From a bacterium (GTDB lineage: Bacteria; NPL-UPA2; JAUVJM01), in contig JAUWGW010000031.1 in NCBI GenBank assembly GCA_030606215.1, positions 1 through 10,841 of the forward strand: a DNA stretch of 10,841 bases. The letters are read 5' to 3'. The translations under genes were made by a program, and so were the position numbers. Positions 1 to 5,825 of the stretch are shown here, piece by piece. Under the pieces are notes generated by a model that worked only from the letters and a program-made list of their open reading frames with translations, did not search any database and was not told the origin of the DNA. The stretch's first letter is position 1. Each line of letters starts with the position of its first letter.

Positions 1-53
1 CTTGCCCTTCTTAATTCTTCCTGTCTCATTATGATAATGTCCTTTCTGTCCAT
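1..53 (-). CDS. Transposase N-terminus (partial), ISNCY-like
   Basis: An ATG at 51-53 opens a frame that stays open to the window edge, giving MDRKDIIIMRQEELRRA. An AAAGGAG ribosome site sits about nine bases upstream. The pattern of an acidic/basic start, an Ile-rich strand, Met and then a Gln-Glu-Glu-Leu-Arg-Arg stretch resembles the beginning of ISNCY-family transposases. In those, it precedes a helix-turn-helix and a DDE integrase core. Only 17 residues are visible, so the catalytic core is not seen and the family call is tentative. The gene reads away from vapC towards the left edge. Whether the element is intact or decayed cannot be judged here. Confidence 0.5.
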   Translation of the reverse strand, partial: MDRKDIIIMRQEELRRA

Positions 54-88
54 AATGCTCTCCTTTCTGAAGAGCATTATAAACTTCC

Positions 89-133
89 CAATAGGACATT
101 TCTATTTTGCTACAATAGGACATTATCATTTTG
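89..133. repeat. Two 21-bp subrepeats at the insertion-sequence end
   Basis: Copies at 89-109 and 113-133 start every 24 bp. They share the 12-mer CAATAGGACATT and end in ATTTTG, agreeing at 18 of 21 positions. Position between the transposase start and the outer end suggests transposase-binding subrepeats of the terminal region. Confidence 0.6.
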
Positions 134-146
134 GTATGACACAAAA

Positions 147-509
147 TCATAGAGGCGAAGCTATACTTAATATATACGATTCATGTTTCAATTTAACATC
201 TAATGTCCATAGAGCGGCTTCACTTAATATTGCAGATGCAAGAAGATGAACATCAACCAAACCAAGCCCTTTACCCATTAAATTATTTCTTTCAATAAAT
301 AATAGAACTTCTGCATTATCCAATAAATCAACTTCAGGCAGTGCACTTAGTAAAGATAATATTCCAGTTCTATTCTTAATATTGCCGCATGCAAGCTCTC
401 CAATAATAAATGGGTGACAGAATACATCTCCATCATTCAATAATTCTTCAAGCTTGGAATTGCCATCGCGCAGATGTGAAACCCATACAGATGTATCAAC
501 AAGAATCAT
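147..509 (-). CDS. vapC: VapC-type PIN-domain ribonuclease toxin
   Basis: This 120-residue protein is a complete PIN domain, the usual VapC length. PIN toxins are Mg-dependent endoribonucleases that cleave tRNA or rRNA and are held inactive by VapB. The four acidic metal ligands are visible: D5 in MILVDTSVW, E38 in IIGELACG, D86 in GLGLVDVHLLASA and D104 in LWTLDVKL. The ATG shares one base with the stop codon of the upstream antitoxin gene (TAATG), so translation is coupled. The end of the insertion sequence begins within about ten bases of the stop codon. The C-terminus still looks full length, so the toxin is probably intact. In my reading the pair is the third unit of a gene-cassette array. 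Confidence 0.9.
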   Translation of the reverse strand: MILVDTSVWVSHLRDGNSKLEELLNDGDVFCHPFIIGELACGNIKNRTGILSLLSALPEVDLLDNAEVLLFIERNNLMGKGLGLVDVHLLASAILSEAALWTLDVKLKHESYILSIASPL

Positions 510-700
510 TAGTTGACTCTCCTGCGCGGTATAGTATGCAATTTTTTTTCAGTTCCTCCCAATTTGGCTAATCTTCTACCGCTTTCCCGGGCGATGAGTG
601 CTTCCAAACCTAATCTAACCAATGTAGTTTTCTCTTTTATACCTGTAAGCTTAGATACTTTTTTGATCAAGTCATCTTTTATATTTAATGTTGTTCTCAT
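509..700 (-). CDS. vapB: VapB-type ribbon-helix-helix antitoxin
   Basis: The 63-residue product starts MRTTLNIKDDLIKKV, the beta strand and helix of Arc/MetJ-type ribbon-helix-helix antitoxins, and continues TGIKEKTTLVRLGLEALI. The basic tail IPRRR is usual in this VapB subfamily and contributes to toxin binding. An in-frame ATG at 743-745 would add 15 residues. I chose the ATG at 698-700 because an AAGGAG site lies about nine bases upstream and family members start at MRTTLNI. The longer form would also begin inside the promoter. The stop overlaps the vapC start by one base. The protein is expected to neutralise VapC and to bind the repeats in its own promoter. Confidence 0.9.
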   Translation of the reverse strand: MRTTLNIKDDLIKKVSKLTGIKEKTTLVRLGLEALIARESGRRLAKLGGTEKKLHTIPRRRVN

Positions 701-725
701 TTGTAATCTCCTTTCATACAATACA

Positions 726-762
726 TATGCACTATTATGCACCAAATATGCACATATGTCAA
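726..762 (-). promoter_or_regulatory. vapBC promoter with three phased operator repeats
   Basis: On the minus strand, TTGACA (757-762) is followed by a 17-base spacer and CATAAT (734-739), a near-perfect sigma70 promoter. Three copies of GTGCATA (747-753, 736-742, 726-732) start 11 and 10 bp apart, one helical turn each, and lie across the spacer, the -10 box and the region just downstream. This is the layout expected for cooperative ribbon-helix-helix autorepression by the VapB-VapC complex. Repressor binding itself is inference. Confidence 0.75.
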
Positions 763-767
763 GTTTT

Positions 768-802
768 CCTGCCTAAAATCGTGCCAGCTATTTTAGGTCA
801 GG
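768..802. repeat. 12-bp hairpin with one bulged base
   Basis: CCTG+CCTAAAAT (768-779) pairs with ATTTTAGG+CAGG (790-797 and 799-802). T798 is the only unpaired base and the loop is 10 bases. No T-run follows on either strand, so it is not a normal terminator. Its single extrahelical base resembles the two attC-like elements nearby, but good R-box sequences are lacking. It lies just upstream of the vapBC promoter. Confidence 0.6.
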
Positions 803-867
803 TTCATTGATTTGTTATGGCTTGATTTTATGCGTACATAAGACGATGACACCTTGGCTCTGGAATA

Positions 868-936
868 GGCTCACTGTGCTCACTTGCTGCTATGAAACGC
901 AGCGGAATAGCGGTCAGGTGCAACGCTTTGTTAGGC
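868..936 (-). other. attC-like recombination site 2 (right half decayed)
   Basis: On the minus strand this 69-base element opens with GCCTAAC (936-930), a perfect RYYYAAC R'' box. It ends with GTGAGCC (874-868), which pairs with the first box at five of seven positions but lacks the GTT expected at the crossover. Inside, bases 881-893 pair with 907-920 as a 13-bp stem with two G-T wobbles and one bulged base, T914, closing a 13-base loop. Length, boxes, spacers and extrahelical base match integron attC sites. The element lies 53 bases behind the stop of the exported-protein gene on the same strand, as a cassette's own attC should. The imperfect right box suggests decay. Confidence 0.5.
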
Positions 937-989
937 AAATATTCCTCTTATCAAGTGTCAAAGGTTTACTTCCCCTCCCCCTGTTTCAT

Positions 990-1595
990 TTAGGAGAGAG
1001 CAGCTAATTTTTTGTAGTTGATACTCATGGCGTAGCTTGTCAACTCTTCCTTAGTAACATCATTCCCCTCTACAGTAATAAGGAAACGATTTACAACTAC
1101 GATACTGATCTCCCCGCTTCTGCCTGTTGGGCTATACTTGACAATAGCTTTCTGACCGCCTATCTTTTCCAATTTTCCTCCGCCTGATGCTGCAAACATG
1201 GGGTTGGTGAACATCATCATCATGCTTTGCAGTACCGGAGAATCAGTAACTATTTTGACAGTGACAGAACTGGAACTTTTATGATACTGCCGCTCTGCAG
1301 AAACCCCACCACCGAACATTGCAGCACCAACAGCCTGAGAAGTAGAGTCTTTTGCCGTCCACCCCGTCAAAGGCTTCGGCAAAAACGATTGTAACTGCTC
1401 ACCTCTTTTCTGGCGGATCAATTGGGAAACATAATCGAGACTTCCCACAGCGGCTGCGTATTCGCCATTTTTATATTGCTGCAGCGCCTCATTTATTGAA
1501 TCAGTAACTTCGTCAGCACTGGCTAAACCGAATGGAGCCACCAGTACCATTGCCAACAACACTGCTTTTGCTGCATTCATATGTGCTTTGCGCAT
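990..1595 (-). CDS. Exported protein of unknown function
   Basis: The 201-residue product begins with a clear Sec signal peptide: basic MRKAH start, hydrophobic core AVLLAMVLVAPFGL and likely cleavage after ASA at residue 27, so it should be periplasmic. The mature part has a short helical segment (about 30-65, TPR-like in flavour but too short to call). A beta-rich region follows, with a GAAMFGGG stretch, a run of four Met at 125-128 and a conserved-looking VTVKIVTDSP strand. I do not recognise a named domain. The ATG at 1593-1595 has a strong AAGGAG site, preferred over the internal Met6. The start lies 34 bases inside the preceding attC-like boundary and no promoter is visible. It fits a promoterless gene cassette read from upstream. 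Confidence 0.75.
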   Translation of the reverse strand: MRKAHMNAAKAVLLAMVLVAPFGLASADEVTDSINEALQQYKNGEYAAAVGSLDYVSQLIRQKRGEQLQSFLPKPLTGWTAKDSTSQAVGAAMFGGGVSAERQYHKSSSSVTVKIVTDSPVLQSMMMMFTNPMFAASGGGKLEKIGGQKAIVKYSPTGRSGEISIVVVNRFLITVEGNDVTKEELTSYAMSINYKKLAALS

Positions 1596-1623
1596 TCTTT
1601 TCTCCTTTTTTAATTTTTTCTTA

Positions 1624-1684
1624 TCCTAACGCTGGAATTCACCCGCGCAGTGGTAACGGCATCGGGTAGAATGATTTGTTGGAC
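1624..1684 (-). other. attC-like recombination site 1
   Basis: On the minus strand the element opens with GTCCAAC (1684-1678), a perfect RYYYAAC box. It closes with GTTAGGA (1630-1624), six of seven matches to GTTRRRY with the crossover GTT intact. Between them ATTC+ACCCG (1637-1645) pairs with CGGGT+GAAT (1663-1667 and 1669-1672), leaving A1668 as a single extrahelical base and a 17-base loop. The unpaired spacers next to the boxes are 6 and 5 bases. The 61-base size lies in the attC range. It starts 15 bases behind the stop of the HAD gene on the same strand. No T-run follows, so it is not simply a terminator. Confidence 0.58.
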
Positions 1685-1699
1685 ATTTTATTCTTCGAA

Positions 1700-2431
1700 T
1701 TAAGGCAGCAGTAATTCTTCAAGTTCGTTAAGATGTTCGATTCGTGCATCAGGGGAATGATCCTTTTCTGCTGGCTCGAAACTCTCATAGGGCACATACT
1801 GAGTTGTGAAAATCGAACACATTCCCATCCGCTTAGCCCCTTGCACGTCAGCTAACCAATTGTCTCCGATGTATACGCATTCTGATGGATGAAGACCAAG
1901 CTGCAATAACATAGATTCAAAAGGTTTGGCATGAGGCTTAACATAACCAACATCACCGGAGACGACCACAACTTCAAAAATCTCCGACAACCCGATCTTC
2001 ACGAGACTGTCTCTAACAGACCGGCTACAAGGGTAGTTAGATAAAAGCCCGAGACGGTATCGCCGTCGAAGTTTGTTCAATAGCGCCATCACACCATCGG
2101 GGAGTTCCACAGCACGAACAAATAATTCGTAGCGTGTTTGAATCAACCTCTCCACTTGACACTGTTGCGGAACGATATCGTAAACTCCACGAATTAGCTC
2201 CTCACAAAGAACTCTTGGGTTATTCTCCTTGTAGCCGCTGCTGAACGGAGCGACAATTTGGCTATCACGTGCGGCTTTCAGGCGCGACGCATCGCAGAAA
2301 CCAAACAACTCTGTAAGGACCTTCACGAGTGCCGCATACTGATACGCGATTTGTCTTGGTCCAAATTCAATCAGCGTATTGCCTAAGTCAAAACAGAGAG
2401 CTTTGATCTTATCGGGAGTAATCGGCATCAT
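1700..2431 (-). CDS. HAD-superfamily hydrolase, class I cap type
   Basis: The 243-residue protein shows the ordered HAD motifs: I at residues 13-20 (CFDLGNTL, nucleophile D15), II at 129-133 (LLSNY, S131), III at K165 (YVKPHAKP) and IV at 188-199 (IGDNWLADVQGA, D190 and D195). An alpha-helical cap insert lies between motifs I and II. HADs of this type mostly dephosphorylate small metabolites or nucleotides; the substrate cannot be read. The second acidic residue of motif I, usual in phosphatases, is Gly17, which is less common but known in DLGNTL members. Two adjacent ATGs open the frame and no strong ribosome site is seen. Base composition looks richer in G+C than its neighbours. It lies between a GTTGGGC core site and an attC-like element, as a gene cassette would. 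Confidence 0.88.
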   Translation of the reverse strand: MMPITPDKIKALCFDLGNTLIEFGPRQIAYQYAALVKVLTELFGFCDASRLKAARDSQIVAPFSSGYKENNPRVLCEELIRGVYDIVPQQCQVERLIQTRYELFVRAVELPDGVMALLNKLRRRYRLGLLSNYPCSRSVRDSLVKIGLSEIFEVVVVSGDVGYVKPHAKPFESMLLQLGLHPSECVYIGDNWLADVQGAKRMGMCSIFTTQYVPYESFEPAEKDHSPDARIEHLNELEELLLP

Positions 2432-2453
2432 TGATCTTTTTTCTTACGCTTAT

Positions 2454-2460
2454 GCCCAAC
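2454..2460 (-). other. GTTGGGC core site at the cassette-array boundary
   Basis: On the minus strand GTTGGGC matches the integron crossover consensus GTTRRRY fully. It starts five bases after the stop codon of the inositol-monophosphatase gene and 22 bases before the HAD start. No partner R'' box or stem is visible inside the upstream gene. If real, it is a simple or secondary insertion site rather than a full attC. A seven-base match alone is weak; its position is what makes it notable. Confidence 0.35.
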
Positions 2461-2465
2461 AGGCA

Positions 2466-3245
2466 TTAGCTCAAGTTGCTTAGGAGTTTCCGGATTTCAT
2501 CGTGTATTAACCCATTTGATGAGATATATGGTCCGCTGGATAAATACCACGGTTTACCGGAGAAATCTGTCACCTTTCCACCAGCTTCCTCAACTATCAA
2601 AGCCCCTCCGTAGATATCCCAGGGCTTGACATTGTATTGTATATCAGCATCTACCTTCCCCTCAGCTACGCTGGAAAGGCCCCTGACGCAAGCTCCGAAC
2701 ATCCTGATATTGAAAACTGAATCTACAAGCCTCCTGAATCCTTCAAGCATTCGCTTGCTGTCGCGGCGAAAACTACTGTTATGGGTAATACACGCATCTT
2801 CTAACTTTCTCCTGGAAACCTGTATTCTTTTTCCATTCAGATATGCTCCCCTACCTTTCTCACAGCAATATAGTTGCCTGGTAGCAGGAAGATATATAAT
2901 CCCAATTACCGGGTCATCCAGATGTGTAATACCGATAGATACTCCGAAAATATCTATCTCGTGAAAATAGTTGTGTGTCCCATCAAGCGGGTCAATTATC
3001 CAGCGGTATTCTGATTTTCCATTTATCTCAGGAGTTTCTTCAGTCAATATACTGTGCTCCGGAAATTTATCTCTTATAAGACAGACAATTCTCTTCTCCA
3101 CCTCAATATCAACATTTGTAACAAGACTTCCGTCTGCTTTCTTTGAAACTTCATTGACGCTTCCGAAGTTATCCATAAGGATTCGCCCTGCAGCAAGAGC
3201 GGCTTTCTTACCGAGTTCAAAAATCTCCACACTCTCTTTTTTCAT
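2466..3245 (-). CDS. Inositol-monophosphatase-family phosphatase
   Basis: The 259-residue length and motifs are those of the Mg-dependent IMPase/SuhB/CysQ family. E69-E70-T is the first metal site, WIIDPLDGTHNY (82-93) supplies D85 and D88, and VKPWDIYGGALIVEEAGG (207-223) supplies D210. Family members hydrolyse inositol-1-phosphate, fructose-1,6-bisphosphate, 3'-phosphoadenosine-5'-phosphate or histidinol phosphate, and the substrate cannot be settled here. The ATG directly abuts the PolX stop codon (TAAATG) and an AGAGGA ribosome site lies inside the end of polX, so the two are translationally coupled. It is the last gene of the DUF72-polX operon. A GTTGGGC core site and the cassette region follow its stop almost at once, so any native operon terminator has been displaced or lies elsewhere. 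Confidence 0.9.
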   Translation of the reverse strand: MKKESVEIFELGKKAALAAGRILMDNFGSVNEVSKKADGSLVTNVDIEVEKRIVCLIRDKFPEHSILTEETPEINGKSEYRWIIDPLDGTHNYFHEIDIFGVSIGITHLDDPVIGIIYLPATRQLYCCEKGRGAYLNGKRIQVSRRKLEDACITHNSSFRRDSKRMLEGFRRLVDSVFNIRMFGACVRGLSSVAEGKVDADIQYNVKPWDIYGGALIVEEAGGKVTDFSGKPWYLSSGPYISSNGLIHDEIRKLLSNLS

Positions 3246-4964
3246 TTATTTCCTCTTCTTAGCAAGAAGTTTCAGCAAATCATCCAATTCCAGGCAATTA
3301 ATAACATCCTTCTTCTCAAGCCATCCTCTCCGAGCTGTCCCAACACCATACCTCATCACTTCCATCTGCATTCGGTTGTGACAATCCGTGCCAAGGGCTA
3401 TCTTAATACCATGAGCTTTTGCCTCACGGCAATTTATATCGTTCAGGTCAAGTCTATCCGGAAAAGAATTCAGTTCAAGAAAAGTATTTGTGCGTTTTGC
3501 TTCGGTAAACACTTTCTGCATATCAACCTGGTAAGGGTCTCTTGTCTGAATGAGACGGCCTGTCGGATGAGCTATCACATTGACAAACTTATTCCGCATT
3601 GCCTTTATGATGCGGGAGGTCATCGTCTCAATATCCTGTTTGAATCCTGTATGTATTGCCGCAACAACTATATCAAGCTTTTTCAGAACCTCTTCCTCAC
3701 AATCAAGAGTCCCATCTGTCCTGATGTCAATTTCACCTCCTGCAAGAATACGAAAATCAGCCATTTTTTTATTTAGTTTTTTTATCTCGGCAATCTGTTT
3801 GAGCCTCCTCTCTCTTGAAAGTCCTCCAGCCACCTTTAACGAAGCCGAATGGTCGCAGATTGCAATATACCCGTAACCAAGTTTCTTTGCAGATTCTGCA
3901 AGCTCAGGGATTGTATCCACTCCATCACTCCAGGATGAATGGACATGCATGTCCCCTTTAATATCACTCAATTCAACAAGTTCCGGAAGTTTACCTTTAA
4001 GCGCAGATTCAACCTCACCACGGTCTTCACGCAACTCAGGCGGGATATGAGACAAACCGATACTAAGATATACTTCCTCCTCTTCCTTCCCTGCTATTTT
4101 CTTCTTGCCCCTGAATACACCATACTCATTGACTTTCAAACCGTTCTTTCCGGCAATTTCTCTTATTTTTATATTATGCTGTTTGGACCCTGTAAAGTAC
4201 TGAAGCGCCGCTCCAAAACTTCCGCTTTCCACCACTCTCACATCAACCTGCACACGATTCTCCATAATCACACTGGATTTTGTATCTCCATGTGCAAGAA
4301 CCTGTGTAACTTCGGGTAAATTCACAAAAATGTCCATTACAGGTTTCGGTTTCTTAGATGTGATGAGAATATCAATATCACCAACAGTCTCTTTCATCCT
4401 CCGAAGACTGCCTGCTGGACTTATAAGTTCAACTTCATCCATAGTGGTGAGCCTTTCAATAATTGACTGACTCATTTGATATGCTGTCCCGAGAAGCATT
4501 CTGCCGGTCCTTCGCCGCAAAAGTTCTACCCCGCGCAAAATATTTTCCTCAGTTTTCTCCCCCATCCCTTCAAGACCTTTTATCTTTCCTCCCTTAGCTG
4601 CTTTCTCCATTTCATCAATACTCTCTATACCAAGCTTCTTATAGAGAAGTTGGGCAGTCTTTGGACCAACATCCGGGACTGAAAGCATCTCCACCAACCC
4701 TTCAGGTAAGCTTTCCTTCAACTCCTCATAATAGGCAAGTTTGCCGGTCTTGAGCAACTCTTCTATCTTTTTAGCACTCCCCTCACCAACTCCAGGAATA
4801 TTTTTTAACCTCCCTCTCTCATATATCCTCTCAATATCTTCGGGAAGACTTTCCAGAGTCAATACCACTTTTCTGTACGCGCGCACTTTGAACGGGTTCT
4901 CGCCTTTTATCTCAAGCATATCTGCAATGCGGTCAAAAATTTCAGCTAATTCAAGGTTTCTCAT
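3246..4964 (-). CDS. polX: DNA polymerase X family with PHP exonuclease domain
   Basis: The 572-residue length is standard for bacterial PolX, a gap-filling repair polymerase with 3'-5' exonuclease and AP-endonuclease activity in the PHP domain. The N-terminal 8-kDa-like region has helix-hairpin-helix turns at about 56-71 (IPGVGEGSAKKI), 96-112 and 131-145. The polymerase palm shows GSLRR (185-189), catalytic D196 and D198 (VGDIDILI) and the third Asp D241 (VQVDVRVV). The PHP domain, from about 336, has H340 and H342 (DMHVH), D347, D371-H372, E411, H438, H466 and D527-H529, so both active sites look intact. It starts two bases after the DUF72 stop, with only a weak ribosome site, and abuts the phosphatase gene. 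Confidence 0.96.
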   Translation of the reverse strand: MRNLELAEIFDRIADMLEIKGENPFKVRAYRKVVLTLESLPEDIERIYERGRLKNIPGVGEGSAKKIEELLKTGKLAYYEELKESLPEGLVEMLSVPDVGPKTAQLLYKKLGIESIDEMEKAAKGGKIKGLEGMGEKTEENILRGVELLRRRTGRMLLGTAYQMSQSIIERLTTMDEVELISPAGSLRRMKETVGDIDILITSKKPKPVMDIFVNLPEVTQVLAHGDTKSSVIMENRVQVDVRVVESGSFGAALQYFTGSKQHNIKIREIAGKNGLKVNEYGVFRGKKKIAGKEEEEVYLSIGLSHIPPELREDRGEVESALKGKLPELVELSDIKGDMHVHSSWSDGVDTIPELAESAKKLGYGYIAICDHSASLKVAGGLSRERRLKQIAEIKKLNKKMADFRILAGGEIDIRTDGTLDCEEEVLKKLDIVVAAIHTGFKQDIETMTSRIIKAMRNKFVNVIAHPTGRLIQTRDPYQVDMQKVFTEAKRTNTFLELNSFPDRLDLNDINCREAKAHGIKIALGTDCHNRMQMEVMRYGVGTARRGWLEKKDVINCLELDDLLKLLAKKRK

Positions 4965-4966
4965 AC

Positions 4967-5686
4967 CTACAATAATTCTTTCATCTTCAAGGCGTTTTTG
5001 ACAGCGTATGCATTGTAGTCATTATTAAAGTATATATATACGCGCTTTATTTTCTTTCTGATAAACCCTCTTATTCTCTTCCTCCACTGTTTCAACTCAT
5101 CATCCGAATAAAAGGAACTGTAAAGAGTTTCCCTGCCATGAAACCTGATATATGAGAAATCAGCCGTCAACTCAAGAAGCTCGGGAAATTTTGGCATACT
5201 TACAATGCAGTATGCTACATTATATTTCTTCAAAAGGGAGAAGGTTTTGCTTTCAAGCCAGGATTTGTTTCTGAACTCAATCACCTGATCCACGCCATCT
5301 GGCAACATTTTCAGGAATCCTTCAAGAAGTGATAAATCAAGTTTTAAAGAAGGAGGTAGCTGGTAAAGAATTGCACCATAATTTTTCTTGAGAGGCTTAA
5401 TCCGCTCAAAAAAGATTGCAAGATCTTCCTCAACCCCCTTCAATTTTTTGAAATGCGTTACTCTTCTCCACATCTTCAATGTAAACTTGAAATTTTCCGG
5501 AGCTTTCCGAGCCCAGCCTTTGACTACACCTTCAAACGGCAATCGATAAAATGAACTGTTTACCTCCACTGTATCAAATACCTTTGCATAATATGAGAAC
5601 CAATCTTTCTTCTCAAGCTCCGGCGGATAAAATTTCCCATACCAGTGGTCATACCACCAGCCTGACGTCCCAATCAAAAATTCCAT
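4967..5686 (-). CDS. DUF72 family TIM-barrel protein (YecE-like)
   Basis: The 239-residue protein has the family signatures in order: GTSGWWYDHWYGKFYP (6-21), WFSYYAKVFDTVEVNSSFYR (29-48), the KMWRRVTH segment (71-78), IEFRNKSWL (136-144) and YIRFHGR (179-185). DUF72 proteins (COG1801) are predicted TIM barrels of unsettled biochemical role. It is the first gene of a tight operon with polX and the phosphatase gene, which hints at a link to DNA repair or nucleotide metabolism but does not prove one. The ATG at 5684-5686 is supported by a GAGG site about eight bases upstream and by the family start. A divergent promoter lies 39 bp and more upstream. Confidence 0.92.
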   Translation of the reverse strand: MEFLIGTSGWWYDHWYGKFYPPELEKKDWFSYYAKVFDTVEVNSSFYRLPFEGVVKGWARKAPENFKFTLKMWRRVTHFKKLKGVEEDLAIFFERIKPLKKNYGAILYQLPPSLKLDLSLLEGFLKMLPDGVDQVIEFRNKSWLESKTFSLLKKYNVAYCIVSMPKFPELLELTADFSYIRFHGRETLYSSFYSDDELKQWRKRIRGFIRKKIKRVYIYFNNDYNAYAVKNALKMKELL

Positions 5687-5724
5687 GCTGCAATCCTCAT
5701 AGCCAGCGCCACCTCACTTGAATT

Positions 5725-5753
5725 AAAATATCACAAAATCCTCCCACGGTCAA
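5725..5753 (-). promoter_or_regulatory. Promoter of the DUF72-polX-phosphatase operon
   Basis: On the minus strand TTGACC (5748-5753), a 17-base spacer and TATTTT (5725-5730) give a good sigma70-type match, about 40 bp ahead of the DUF72 start. It lies back to back with the promoter proposed for the CsgG-like gene. Confidence 0.5.
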
Positions 5754-5762
5754 AAGTTTTTC

Positions 5763-5791
5763 TTGCCCAGAAACAAAATCAGTGATAATAT
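5763..5791 (+). promoter_or_regulatory. Candidate promoter of the CsgG-like gene
   Basis: TTGCCC (5763-5768), a 17-base spacer and TAATAT (5786-5791) precede the ATG at 5826. The -10 box is imperfect. GATAAT at 5784-5789 is a closer -10 match but leaves only 15 bases of spacer. An AGGAGG ribosome site at 5810-5815 follows. Confidence 0.4.
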
Positions 5792-5825
5792 TGCGGTGGA
5801 AAATAAAAGAGGAGGTGTAAAAGAT

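Larger units (their letters stand above)
1..141 (-). mobile_element. Left part of an insertion sequence, probably ISNCY-like, cut by window edge
   Basis: This stretch holds the start of a transposase-like ORF (1-53) preceded by two direct subrepeats (89-109 and 113-133). Such subrepeats are typical of terminal transposase-binding sites of an insertion sequence. The outer tip is estimated near 135-142, because the vapC stop codon lies at 147-149 and nothing else separates them. The exact inverted repeat and target duplication cannot be set, since the other end is outside the window. Family assignment rests on the transposase N-terminus plus the subrepeat layout and is inference. Confidence 0.55.
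147..2459 (-). mobile_element. Putative integron-type gene-cassette array (three units)
   Basis: Three consecutive same-strand units end in, or are separated by, attC-like elements. Unit one is the HAD gene, about 2459 to 1630. Unit two is the exported protein, about 1629 to 874. Unit three is vapBC, from 873 leftward, where an insertion sequence replaces the expected third attC. Units one and two are 830 and 756 bp, start their ORF 28 and 34 bases inside the boundary and show no promoter. Unit three is a toxin-antitoxin pair with its own promoter. All of this is typical of cassettes. No integrase gene is in the window, so this may be an integrase-less attC cluster or the tail of a larger integron. 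Confidence 0.5.

Noticed and set aside
807-1007. 66-residue plus-strand ORF
   Set aside because: It runs across the attC-like element and has no ribosome site or recognisable protein character.
2971-4319. Several plus-strand ORFs opposite polX and the phosphatase gene
   Set aside because: They are mirror frames of well-supported minus-strand genes and show no family motifs.
5763-5825. Longer start for the CsgG-like gene
   Set aside because: It would place 21 polar residues before the signal peptide and begins within the proposed promoter, whereas the ATG at 5826 has an AGGAGG site.
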